NCBI GenBank assembly: GCA_900142905.1
Contig: FSRV01000003.1
Coordinates: 248,001-312,000 of the forward strand
Direction of reading: 5' to 3'
DNA: 64,000 bases
Origin: Burkholderia sp. GAS332
Lineage (GTDB): Bacteria > Pseudomonadota > Gammaproteobacteria > Burkholderiales > Burkholderiaceae
Made by a program: the position numbers and the translations under genes. Shown in pieces: positions 27,301-35,088 of this stretch. A model generated the notes under the pieces. The model was not told the DNA's origin and did no database searches. It saw only the letters and a list, made by a program, of their open reading frames with translations. Within the stretch, counting starts at the first letter, position 1, and each line of letters starts with the position of its first letter.

Positions 27301-30185
27301 TTCCCCTGTGCGGCCAGCACGCCGTTCGCGTTGTTCAGGCTCCCGGCCTGCGCCGCAATCTCGCCCGCCGTGATGATCTTTCCGCCCCCGTTCGAGATTG
27401 ACCCCGCACCGTTACCCGGTGCAATCGTCAGCGTGCCTGTTCCAGCATGGGTAATCGTGCCGCCGTCGTTGTCGAGCGTGGCAGGCGCAAGCGTGAGGTC
27501 CGTACTGTTGGTCTGGAACGTGCCGCCGTTCGAGTTGTCGAGCGTATTGCTGACGTTGACGCTCATCGGCGACGCGCCATACTGCGTGATCGTGCCGCCG
27601 TGGTTCAGCAGATCCGTTGCCCCCAGCGCAAGCTGGTTCGCCTCGATGTCGCCGCCGCTGTTGTCGAGCGTGCTGCCGGTCGCTACCGTGAGGTTCGGCG
27701 CGACAATCGCGCCGCCGTGGTTCGTCAGCGATCCGCTATGGATCGTTGCGTTCGAGCCCGCGCCAATCTGGCCACCATCATTGTTCAGCGTGCCACTGGC
27801 AACGCTCAGGTCCGTATTCGAAAGCAGCTTGCCGTTCGTGTTGTTCAGCGCTGCGCCAACCGTTGCCGTCAGGCCGTTCTGGCCGATGATCGAACCCGAT
27901 GCGTTATCGAGCGTACTGCTCTCGACCGCGACCTCGCCGTTGCTGACAATCGCACCCCCGACGTTCGACAGCGCGCCCGTGCCGTTACCCGCGTTAATCT
28001 CCAGCTTGCCCTGACCGGCATGGGTAATTGTGCCGCCGTCGTTGTCGAGCGTAGCGGACGAGAGTGTCAGGTCCGTGCTGTTGGTTTGCAGCGTACCGCC
28101 CGCCGAATTGTCGAGCGTGCCGGTCACGTCGATGGTCGTCGTGCCCGTGCCGGTCTGCGTGATGCTGCCGCCGTGGTTGACGAGGTTCGCAGCGTGCAGC
28201 GTGAACTGGTCGGCGCTGGCGGTGCCGCCGCTGTTATCGAACGTCGCCGCCGAGAGCACGAGCGCGCGGCTAGCGCCAAACTGGCCCGAGTTCGTCAGCG
28301 TCGTGCCCGCCGATGCGCTGACGTTCCCATTCGCTGCCAGCGTGCCGCCATTGAACAGCGTCTGCACGGCCGTCGCAATCAGGTTCTGCACCGCCGTGAT
28401 CGAACCTGCGTTCGCGATCTGACCAGCCTGCACGGTCACATTGCCGTTACCGCCGATTGCGCCATCCTGACCGTTGTTCAGCAGGCCGGTTGTGGTGACG
28501 TTCAGGCCATCCGCGTTCAGGGACGCAATGTGCCCTGCGGTGTTGTCCAGGCTGCCTGCGTGCGTGGTCAGTGCGCCCGCCGCCTGCATCGTGCCGCCCG
28601 AGTTCGATGCGGCCCCCGCGACGTTTTCGGTCAACGTGCCGCCCGATACGATCTGGCCACTACAGTTTGACAGCGCGCCTGCGGTGATCGTATGTGCGCC
28701 GCCCGACGAGAGCGCACCGTTATCGTTCGTCAGCGTGCCCGTTGCGGTTGCGTTGAGCGTGCCGCCCGCCGTCGTTGTCGCGCCCGACAGGTTAAGGTCG
28801 CCACTGTTCGCGGCAAGGGCGAGTGCGCCGTTCGCCGACGTGCTGCTGCCGGCGAGATTCACCCCGCTGCCCGACAGTGACGCATTGCCGCCCGCGACAT
28901 TCTGGCCGGTCGCGTTCAACTGGCCCGATGCCGTTACGTTCAGGTCGCCGCTCGGGCCAACGCTTCCATCGTCGTTGATGCCCGCGCCCAGTGTGCCGGT
29001 TGAATTCACGCTAGCGGCGTTGACCGTGGTATTTTGCTGCGCGGCCAGCATGCCGCTGTTCGTGAACGTACCGCTGGCCGAAAGAGTCGCGCCTTGCTGC
29101 GCGTAGGTCGTGCCGCTGTTCTGGATATCGCTGCCGGTTGCGGCAAGATTGCCGCTCGCGCTGGTCTTGCCGGTGAGGGCTAACAGGCCGTTCGATTGCA
29201 GCGTCAGGTCGCCCGCCTGCGCGGCGATCACGCCCTGGTTCGAAACACCTACGCCGTACTCGTTGCTCGCCAGAAAAATACGCCCGCTGTACATGCCTCC
29301 CAACTGGCTCACGTCAATCGAGACGGCCGGCGCGGGTCCGTCGCCTGCGATCGGCGTGAACGCAAGTGAGTCGTGACCGATCTGGTTTGCGCCCGTGATA
29401 ACATTCAGGTTCTTTCCGGCGTAAATCGCCGCATTGACCTGCACGGCACGCGCCAGCAGATCAACCTGGTCAACCGTCGAACCGTCCAGCCCCGCACCCT
29501 GCACGGTGATGTTGCCGCCGCTAACGTTGAAACCCGCGAGCGAACCATCGGAGGCGAAGTTCGGCGTGCCTGTAGTCAGAATGGCGCGCGAGGTGTTCAG
29601 AAAGCCGCCACCATTGACCGAAATGCCGGAGCCGTTGGCAATCACAACTTCTGCGCGTTGCCCTGCAACTTCGAGATAGCCGTTGATCTGACTCGCCGCG
29701 CGGCTGTTGACCTGGTTCACGATGATGCGCGCGGACTGGCCCGCCCCGAAGTTCGGGTTGCCATTGATCTGCCCGGCCTGCTGCGTGCCCGTGATGACGG
29801 GCGAGTTATTCAGGATCGCGCCTGGCTTCTGGACATCGAACTGTCCGTACGTATTGAGCGAAACGCCAGCAGACGACGGGCGGTTGATGTTCACCTGCGG
29901 CAGACCATTGGGTGCCTGGATCACGGACGGCGCATTGGCACCACCCGGCACAATCTGCGCATGGGCGGGCATCGGGGCGAATATCACGCCGCCGAGCGCC
30001 AACACGGCGAACGCTACAGGATGCAGTGCGAACCGGAATGAATACAGACCGCTCGCTGATACGGCAGGCAACGTGCCTGCTGCTTCTCCCTGACTGGTCT
30101 TGCCTGCGCTGCTCGCCGTTTCCTCGACGGCAACCAGCATGTTCCTGAGTCGGCTAAAGACCAGGCGGTACGTCAGTTTGTTCAT
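21309..30185 (-). CDS. bcpA: BcpA/CdiA-type contact-dependent inhibition exoprotein (TpsA)
   Basis: 2958 aa from ATG 30185. The extended signal peptide region (NKLTYRLVFSRLRNM) is followed by a signal sequence ending MPAHAQ. The TPS secretion domain spans about residues 75-330 (GANAPSVIQAPNGLPQVNIN, NPNFGAGQ, GRIFLASNEYGV). A long filament of haemagglutinin-type repeats (units like GTLDNSAGGTLQTNSTDLTL) follows, then the distal region with SVGVSYGTQGFGVS, IASINRDTSNLNGTV and a Gly-rich pretoxin segment. NVELYN (codons at 21876-21893) is the NxELYN boundary of Burkholderia CDI toxins. The last 188 residues form the toxin: a short charged start, then long Gly/Ala-rich hydrophobic segments, suggesting membrane action. 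No nuclease motif is visible there. The frame is intact throughout. Confidence 0.93.
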   Translation of the reverse strand: MNKLTYRLVFSRLRNMLVAVEETASSAGKTSQGEAAGTLPAVSASGLYSFRFALHPVAFAVLALGGVIFAPMPAHAQIVPGGANAPSVIQAPNGLPQVNINRPSSAGVSLNTYGQFDVQKPGAILNNSPVITGTQQAGQINGNPNFGAGQSARIIVNQVNSRAASQINGYLEVAGQRAEVVIANGSGISVNGGGFLNTSRAILTTGTPNFASDGSLAGFNVSGGNITVQGAGLDGSTVDQVDLLARAVQVNAAIYAGKNLNVITGANQIGHDSLAFTPIAGDGPAPAVSIDVSQLGGMYSGRIFLASNEYGVGVSNQGVIAAQAGDLTLQSNGLLALTGKTSASGNLAATGSDIQNSGTTYAQQGATLSASGTFTNSGMLAAQQNTTVNAASVNSTGTLGAGINDDGSVGPSGDLNVTASGQLNATGQNVAGGNASLSGSGVNLAGSSTSANGALALAANSGDLNLSGATTTAGGTLNATATGTLTNDNGALSSGGAHTITAGALSNCSGQIVSGGTLTENVAGAASNSGGTMQAAGALTTHAGSLDNTAGHIASLNADGLNVTTTGLLNNGQDGAIGGNGNVTVQAGQIANAGSITAVQNLIATAVQTLFNGGTLAANGNVSASAGTTLTNSGQFGASRALVLSAATFDNSGGTASADQFTLHAANLVNHGGSITQTGTGTTTIDVTGTLDNSAGGTLQTNSTDLTLSSATLDNDGGTITHAGQGKLEINAGNGTGALSNVGGAIVSNGEVAVESSTLDNASGSIIGQNGLTATVGAALNNTNGKLLSNTDLSVASGTLNNDGGQIGAGSNATIHSGSLTNHGGAIVAPNLTVATGSTLDNSGGDIEANQLALGATDLLNHGGTITQYGASPMSVNVSNTLDNSNGGTFQTNSTDLTLAPATLDNDGGTITHAGTGTLTIAPGNGAGSISNGGGKIITAGEIAAQAGSLNNANGVLAAQGNIAANIAGDVNNTQGEVRSLSSLSLASGGTLTNTNGQIQSGTGAAGDASTLGVQAASVDNTDGLVGNLGTGDTTVQGGSQTINSGGAITGNGNVAVNTSSLSNTQGAQLSGENVTVQAGTVDNSGGQIGTFVGPNGDVAITTTGAVTNTNGQIGATHNLSVNAAALTGGGAYSAANDVAVSVQGDFAPTPDLQFNAGHDLTFTLPGTFANGAMLQAVNNLGINAGDIGNSGVMMVGGTLTTHSNTLENTGAMVGGSVSLNANSTISNVGPTAFIGATDSNGTLELLAQDIENRDDTTATDTQATTAIYGLGKVVLASGKDANGNYTSANLIRNQSALIESAGDMELHATQVTNTRTAMTTTGLNQPVDPNLLTQLGISLSGCAAINMAACSGQDVGWATADNPAFLTMIGGVYTVPPRTGQWNSGYQYTTYTGVALANLIASISPQAQIVAGGDLDASHVGLFQNYWSAVAAIGNIAAPVALDQNSWQGQTAPRVQVTYSGYYHYNNYDNTEHDWTLPFGDAPFVGSRPGGYSQAAPADIRSYSLPSYESTFVAGGTLSGTGVSIDNTAGNAGIPSLGLAPGQALSGVNIDGVSGNAGGTKAGAATVNGGSGMVNPVIASATAQNVLQTLTIPQGGLFSPATAPGATWLIETNPAFTNQKTFISSDYYLQQLGLNPQTTEKRLGDGFYEQQLVRNQITSLTGKAVLGPYTDLQSMYQSLLAAGASLAQSLDLPFGMSLSPEQVAALTGNVIIMQTETVNGQQVLVPVVYLAKASQHEMNGPLIAATDIDLRNTQTFSNSGTVQASDTLSIQGQQIDNAFGKLQSGGLMSLTTSGNVDLTSATVNAGSLALNAGGDLLLNTAVKTVDQMSATGATRTTTTLGPIANLNVVGDGAIVTGGNFEQNAGNLNVGGNLGMAVGGNYDLGSVQTGEHKVVERANGVSNTDLNQTTGSSVNVGGISQIGVGGDLTATGANLNLSGGGALAANGNVTFQAAKATSTIDSNSSGSNSHGSYSDSQHLSADTLTGTTLNSGNSLTLASGHDINVTGSTINLDQGTATLAAANNVNIGAATATYVDNSTQTGSHSNMVSGKEVSSSRDTTTTLNQGSMISADGVSISSGKDINVAGSMIVGTNDVALSAVHDVNITTTQDTSQSSSFYEEKKSGFGAMSGRGLSLNYGTSDTKETTHDSSVTNNGSLVGSTNGNLSIQAGNTLHVTGSDLVAAQNVTGVAANVIINAATNTSHHDETQEVKQNGFTLGLSGSVGDAINGAYQQGQALASGNSNGRAEALHAIAAGGNAAMAGMGAADIAGGATGPNAPSIGVQLSFGSSQSKNTFTEDQTTQKGSNVLAGGTAAFVATGDGTTGSGNLTIAGSNVNANDVVLAAKNQVNIVNTTNTDTTASTNKSSSASVGVSYGTQGFGVSASMSNAHGDGNSDAAIQNASHVSGANSVTVVSGGDTNIIGSQVSGGQVTANVGGNLNIESVQDTTVSTAHQSSAGGGFSISQGGGSASFSAQNGHADSNYAQVNEQAGIQAGHGGFDINVKGNTNLTGAVISSTADASQNSLTTGTLTYSDIQNQSHYSATSNGISAGVGVGSTGKATGPGSVSGTPGVSPMISQNESGDSSATTTSGIAAGTITITDAANQTQDIASINRDTSNLNGTVSQTPDVQNILSQQADTMQAAQAAGQVVAQGIGAYAESKLEAAQKAGDTATAAAWAEGGDNRALLHLAGGALIGGLGGGSVFTAVGGGLGAGLSSKLAGQLENLSKGVASETGSELLGNLAANVAAGVGGALVGGTAGAATASNVELYNQMHHQKKDLVSQACGAGAQCSDATLSAAIQAQQALSGAAAENVAQTGVAAGLVAGGAAAIVLGPEAFAAYMAAQAGYSLTTAALTGAGISGGLYTGSAIVGAGLGYKQQDFGAGFDQRFSMPGLAAASTVGAINGMFKTSMFGWAGVANSIKNVTTVPGFVIQANGLALGQFAGKAAQGAVHQNNSTP
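21876..21893 (-). other. NVELYN motif marking the BcpA toxin boundary
   Basis: AAC GTC GAG CTT TAC AAC on the minus strand encodes NVELYN, the N-x-(E/Q)-L-Y-N consensus that separates the conserved part of Burkholderia BcpA proteins from the variable C-terminal toxin. 188 codons follow. The equivalent position in the displaced cassette at 38918-38935 encodes TVDLYN. Confidence 0.85.
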
Positions 30186-30188
30186 TCT

Positions 30189-30225
30189 GATTTCGCAGCA
30201 TTGTTGTTAACAATGCTGCGAAATC
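30189..30225 (-). promoter_or_regulatory. perfect 17-bp inverted repeat abutting the bcpA start codon
   Basis: Arms 30189-30205 and 30209-30225 are perfectly complementary (GATTTCGCAGCATTGTT and its reverse complement) with a 3-base loop. Only three bases separate the inner arm from the bcpA ATG at 30183-30185, so the hairpin occupies the place of the ribosome site, and no separate Shine-Dalgarno sequence is visible. It could act as a translational lock in the mRNA, as a DNA operator, or be the target of a site-specific element. The related starts at 43993 and 15870 do not carry it. Confidence 0.75.
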
Positions 30226-30604
30226 TACCGGGAATCGACCATTTCTTAATGTTAAGGGTAGCAAAGTGATGTGGGTGTACAACGCATTACAAAAATCGAA
30301 CCTGTCTCATTGACGTGGCGCGCCCACGGCCGCATTCGATCAGTGATCAATGCATGGTCGGGATGCGGTCCGGTGAAGACAGGTCATCCTCGACCAGTGA
30401 CAAGCAGGCCGACACGCGCGGAAAGGGTGCCACGAACTCCTTATGTTGAATTGCGTGGTTGTACGCGATCATGCCGCCGTAGCTGGCGAACCTGGGCGAT
30501 GGGACAGATACGAGGGGTTAAAGTGCTCGCCTTTGGCGAGAATGGGCCAGATAATACGTGCGTGCTTGTTAGCAACGGCTATACGCTTCGGGACCAGGCA
30601 AGAC

Positions 30605-31770
30605 GTGGGCTGCTGCCGGGTGTGCCCCGCCAAATCACGTTTGCAGACCCCGTCACGCGCGGCACATGGAAGACCGCGTTCCCTGCCCGTAGCGGCGACC
30701 TGCTACAACTGCGTGACCTCGAACAGGGATTGGAGCAGATGAAGCGCGTTAGCAGCCAGGACGTGGACATGAAGATCGAGCCGACAGACATGCCAGGCGA
30801 AAGCGATGTCGTGATTACCGTTAAGCGAGCAAAGCCGCGGAGTGTCGTTGCTTCGACGGATAACTCCGCCAATCGCGCGACCGGCAAGCTGCATGGCAAC
30901 CTGAGCCTCGGCATCGACAATCCGGTCGGCTTGAACGACTTCTTCAACGTCGGGGTCAGCCAGGACCTTGAATTCGCCGACAAACGCTTCGGTTCGCACG
31001 GCTGGAACGGCTTCTATTCCGTTCCGTGGGGCTGCTGGGCCGGAACGCTGTCGGCCTATACCAACACGTACTACCGGCAGATCGCGGGCGTGAACGAAAC
31101 ATTGTTATCACGCGACAATTCGCAGACCGTCGATTTCAAGTTACAGCGCGTGATCCGGCGTAGCCAGAATGATGTGCTCGGCGTGCAGTTCCGGCTGACG
31201 AAGCGCTTTGGCGCGAGCTTTATTGAGGATATCGATAACCCGCAGCGGCGACGCAACAACCCCTTCATCGAAGCCGGCCTGACGGATCGTCACTACTTCG
31301 GCGCATCGCAGTTCGACGGCAGTCTCGCCTACCGCCAGGGTATCGGCGGACCCGGGGGAACTCCGGATTATCCCCCGATGGCCCGACATACCGCTTTCAC
31401 ATGGCCGTCCTTGACGTGAACCTGTCGGTGCCATTCCAGATCGCGAGCCAGCCACTGCGGCATGCGACCACCTTTCATGGCCAGTTCACCAACGACACCC
31501 ACAACTACTTCGGCACCTGAGCATCGGCAGCCGCTACACGGTGCGGGGCTTCGACGGTGAGACGATGCTCGCGGACGAACGCGGTTTCTGTTGGCGTAAC
31601 GAACTGCAGTTGCCCGTCGGTCAGGCCGGCCAGTCGCTGTATGCCGGGATCGACTATGGCCGCGTGTTCGGTCCTAATACGGCGTTCCTCGTCGGCACGC
31701 AGCTCGCCGGTGCTGTGATCGGCGTGCGGGGCAGCATTCCGGCGCACATCGGCGGATTTGCCTATGACCT
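30605..31770 (+). pseudogene. bcpB/TpsB remnant on the opposite strand
   Basis: The plus frame reads LLPGVPRQITFADPVTRGTW, then DLEQGLEQMKRVSSQDVDM, SHGWNGFYSVPWG, TNTYYRQIAGVNE and RQGIGG, matching bcpB from its POTRA region on. A frameshift near 31375 and a deletion with stop near 31515 break it. It then resumes LSIGSRYTVRGFDGETMLAD to VRGSIPAHIGGFAYDL and lacks the final 20 or so residues. The signal peptide and first POTRA part are also missing. It points away from bcpA, in inverted orientation relative to the intact copy. Confidence 0.88.
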
Positions 31771-31794
31771 TAACAAGGCGCGAATGCGCTGACG

Positions 31795-32225
31795 CTCGGC
31801 AGCGGTCGCGTTAATCGTCAGGATTTCCAGCAACGCCACCCGACTACACGCGTTAACCTCCCGGATGTGAATTTCACTCCTGCTGAGATCCATGACCTGC
31901 TTCCAAAGGAAACGCCCCCTCAATCGGCGGGCGTTCTCATACGCGGGGCAAACGGATTTCCGCCGCGCTTAATTTGGAGTCGTCTAGTAGTCGATGCGTG
32001 TCTTGGCGTTTTCAGTAACGCGGGTCAAATGTATCCAGGCTCGCATTTCGATCACCCTTTCAATCTTGTTGATTCAGAGGCCCCTCTGACGGCTCGTTGT
32101 GGTGAATTTGAGGCTTCCATCATTTTCCGTACCACTCCGGCATGATTCGCACCGACGGGTTCGGCTCTGCATCAGCCAGTGAATACAATTTGAAACGCCT
32201 ATCTGGCTAAGGCAACTACTTCCTG
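31795..32225. other. no gene recognised
   Basis: Contains a 92-codon plus frame from a GTG near 31867 without any motif or good ribosome site. It separates the broken bcpB copy from the nuoN-like fragment. Confidence 0.35.
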
Positions 32226-32895
32226 ATGCTGTACCTCGCTCTCGAGCGGATGTCGCTGTCGCTGTACGTAATGGTCGCGTTGCGCCGCGACGTCGCACAA
32301 TCGAGCGAAGCGGCGATGAAGTACAACGTGCTTGGTGCACTGGCTACGGGGTTCCTGTTGTACGGCATCTCGATGCTCTACGGCGTGACGGGCTCGCTCG
32401 AACTGAATCAGGTACTGAAGGCGGTCGCATCGGGCTGCATCAACAATGCCGTGCTGCTGTTTGGCGTGGTTTTCATCGTCGCAGGCGCTGCTTTCAAGAT
32501 GGGCGCGGTGCCGTTCCACATGTGGGTGTCAGACGTCTATCAGGGTTCGCCGACCGCGATGACGCTCTTCGTCGGTAGCGGTCCGAAGGTCGCGCCGTTT
32601 GCCCGGGGTCTGCGCTTCGTCTTGATGGATCTGCTGCCGTACTCTCGTGATCGCGGACGTGATCCTGACCGCGGGCTTCTCGATGGTCCCGTTCATCATG
32701 CCGTCATCGCTCAATCCGAAGAAAAGCCTCACGGTGTACGATTCGACGTCGAGCCGTCTGACGCTCGAAATCCTCCGCGGTGCGGTCATTGTGCTCCTGC
32801 CGATCGTGCCGCTCTACACCGGCTGGGTGTACCGCGTGAGGTGCGGCAAGCTCACGCATCACGCGCTCGAGCAGAACAAGCATTCGATGTGTTGA
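32226..32895 (+). pseudogene. chimeric remnant: NuoN fragment joined to CydB C-terminal fragment
   Basis: From 32226 the product reads [58 protein letters not shown] and [11 protein letters not shown], a proton-pumping segment of NADH dehydrogenase subunit N. The similarity ends near 32640. In another frame, from 32647, the sequence is [53 protein letters not shown] and ends HSMC, which resembles the C-terminus of cytochrome bd oxidase subunit II. Both parts lack the rest of their genes. It is most likely a decayed recombination product with no function. Confidence 0.7.
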
Positions 32896-33181
32896 GGCTA
32901 TGGCGTCCAGCCCGACGCGGCGCGCCGGGCATCAAAGTGTACGGCGAGGTTCAGGCCAGCTGCGTGATTATCAATACCACTCGATACCCCAGTGAAACAG
33001 AGATTCATGCGGCTTCCAGCTCGCACCATCCGGTGATGATCAACAGTCGCCGCCTTGGGACAGCATGCAGAAACTTTCTTCCTACAATTAGGACTGGTCC
33101 AATTTACCGGGCATTGGTTAGGCGATTAATCTAATTCTGTGCGTGTGCACCGAAACGTCGAACGTCGCCATGGGACCACTT

Positions 33182-33210
33182 CTATATCTCCGTCTACTTC
33201 GGAGATATAG
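33182..33210. repeat. 11-bp perfect inverted repeat upstream of the binding-protein gene
   Basis: CTATATCTCCG at 33182-33192 and its complement at 33200-33210 are separated by 7 bases. It lies about 80 bases before the start of the LivK-like gene. No T-run follows, so it is not a standard terminator; an operator or mRNA leader structure is possible. Confidence 0.55.
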
Positions 33211-33288
33211 GGATCTGCGCGTCGAAAATCGATTTGATCCATGTTTCGCAAACGTCATTGCTTTCTTAATACTGGAACGAAATTGCTT

Positions 33289-34485
33289 ATGAATCGCTTA
33301 TTCGCTTTAAGTTGTGCAGTGGTCGTGCTGCTGACCGGTTGTGATAAGCAGGGAGGTGTGCCCAATGCGGAACTCAAGGCTGTTGCTGCCGAAGACGCGC
33401 CGGTGACCATCAAAATTGGCCACGCAGGCCAACTTACCGGGCCGCAAGCGCACTTGGGCAAAGACAACGAGCACGGAGTTGAGCTCGCGATCGAGACCTT
33501 GAACTCCGAACATCGAACTATAGGCGGCAAGCGAGTCCAGTTCGAAATGGTTTCGGAAGACGATGCGGCAAGCCCGCGGCAAGCGACCGTTGTCGCACAG
33601 CGTCTGGTCGACGCACGGACTGCCGGAATCGTCGGCCACTGGAATTCGGGTACAACAATTCCCGCGTCGGCAATCTACGCGAAAGCGGGTATTCCGCAAA
33701 TCTCGCCATCGGCGACCAATCCGGCCTACACGCACCAGGGCTTTAAAACTGCATTTCGTAACATCGCTAACGATACTGCCCAGAGCCAGGCACTTGGCCA
33801 CTTCGCGATCGAAGTGCTGGGCGCCAAACGCATCGCGCTGGTCGACGACAGGAGCGCCGCCAGCCAGGGCCAGGTGGATGAGTTCGAACGCGCTGTCAAA
33901 GCTCTGGGCGCAAGCATCGTAACCCGTGAATATACGACTGACCATGCGGTCGATTTTCGTAGCATCCTAACCAATATCAAGAGCAGAAATCCGGATCTGA
34001 TTTTCTACGCCGGAATGGACGCGCAGGCTGGACCAATGCTCAAACAGATGCGCGCGCTTGGGATCAAAACGCCGATGCTCGGTGCCGATGGCATGCAGAC
34101 GCCGCAATTGATCGTCCTGGCGAGTTCCGTAGCGGCGGAAGGTACTTACGCGTCGAGTCCCGGCACTCCAAAGGATAGCTTGCCCGGCTACGCGGATTTC
34201 GAAAGGCGTTTTCGTGAGCGCTTCCATACCGATATCCAACTCTATGCGCCCAACAGCTACGACGCAACCATGGTGCTTGCTAACGCAATGCAGGCAGCGG
34301 GATCGGCGAAGCCGGCCGACTATTTGCCTGAACTTGTAAAGACTGATTATGCTGGCATTACCGGGCGTATACGCTTTGATCCGTTGGGGGACTTGCGTGA
34401 AAGTGCCATCACCGTTTATCAGGTACGAGGCGGCGTGTGGCGTCCAACGAAAACGTTTCAGATCGGTGATGTGCACAACGGCTGA
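33289..34485 (+). CDS. LivK-type periplasmic amino-acid binding lipoprotein
   Basis: Start ATG 33289 (398 aa), chosen because it gives a clean lipoprotein signal (MNRLFALSCAVVVLLTGC) with lipobox LTGC; the frame is open to 33241. The mature protein shows the type I periplasmic binding fold of the leucine/branched-chain amino-acid family: TIKIGHAGQLTGPQAHLGKD, GVELAIETLN, DDAASPRQATVVAQRLVD, GHWNSGTTIPASAIYAKAGI and YADFERRFRERF. It would feed a LivHMGF-type ABC importer, but no permease or ATPase gene is near, so it is an orphan. The gene looks intact. Confidence 0.88.
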   Translation: MNRLFALSCAVVVLLTGCDKQGGVPNAELKAVAAEDAPVTIKIGHAGQLTGPQAHLGKDNEHGVELAIETLNSEHRTIGGKRVQFEMVSEDDAASPRQATVVAQRLVDARTAGIVGHWNSGTTIPASAIYAKAGIPQISPSATNPAYTHQGFKTAFRNIANDTAQSQALGHFAIEVLGAKRIALVDDRSAASQGQVDEFERAVKALGASIVTREYTTDHAVDFRSILTNIKSRNPDLIFYAGMDAQAGPMLKQMRALGIKTPMLGADGMQTPQLIVLASSVAAEGTYASSPGTPKDSLPGYADFERRFRERFHTDIQLYAPNSYDATMVLANAMQAAGSAKPADYLPELVKTDYAGITGRIRFDPLGDLRESAITVYQVRGGVWRPTKTFQIGDVHNG

Positions 34486-34976
34486 TAGTTTCAGCCCATC
34501 GCCGCGAATACGGAGTCGTTTCAAGATTCGGATTGCGCACGTGCTGTTTCGCGTTCACGGAGTAGCATGAATTGAACTCACTACAGCACGAAATCGACGA
34601 TGGTGGGGAGGCAGTGTCGCGGGAACGCTCGAAGAGGTCAGCCTGTTCACGACTCCCCTCACCAAGCCGGACGGGATCTGCGATATCTGCGGTGACAGTG
34701 CGCCGGCGATTTCGCAGAGTCGCCCAGAGTGTCAGGGGTTGACCATCTGGTCGCGACCGCTGTTCAGGTTGCGCGCCGAGACGGGATTCCTGTCGTCTTG
34801 GGCACTGTGTTTTTGCACACCGGTTGAACTCTTCGAAACGCCACCAATCGGCAGACGTGCGTTTCACGGACAGTCAGGAGCGCGGTTCGTGGATGCAAAG
34901 ACGTCGTGTAAGATGACCAAGTACTGCAGTCGTATATTTTTTCTTTAGGGTGAATTCGTACTACTACGTAGATATA
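34486..34976. other. no gene recognised
   Basis: Minus frame 34409-34867 and plus frame 34739-34948 are unsupported. The stretch ends with a T-rich run (34935-34945) and AT-rich DNA before the antiporter-like frame. Confidence 0.35.
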
Positions 34977-35088
34977 ACTCTATGCGGGCAGTCGCGAAAG
35001 CGGTTCGGCCCGACGTCACGCGGCGGTAGACTTCGCATCTTCGCCATACTTCACTGGACCGGAACCCCGGTCGCATCAGGAGCCGGGC

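Noticed and set aside
21864..30041. Many plus-strand frames of 80-407 codons opposite bcpA
   Set aside because: They are antisense shadows of a GC-rich repetitive gene; the minus-strand frame of 2958 codons with clear domains explains the DNA.
33307..34524. Minus-strand frames opposite the LivK-like gene
   Set aside because: No motif, and the plus frame is a recognisable complete lipoprotein.
34409..34867. Minus-strand 152-codon frame after the LivK-like gene
   Set aside because: No ribosome site, no motif, and it overlaps the end of a well-supported gene.
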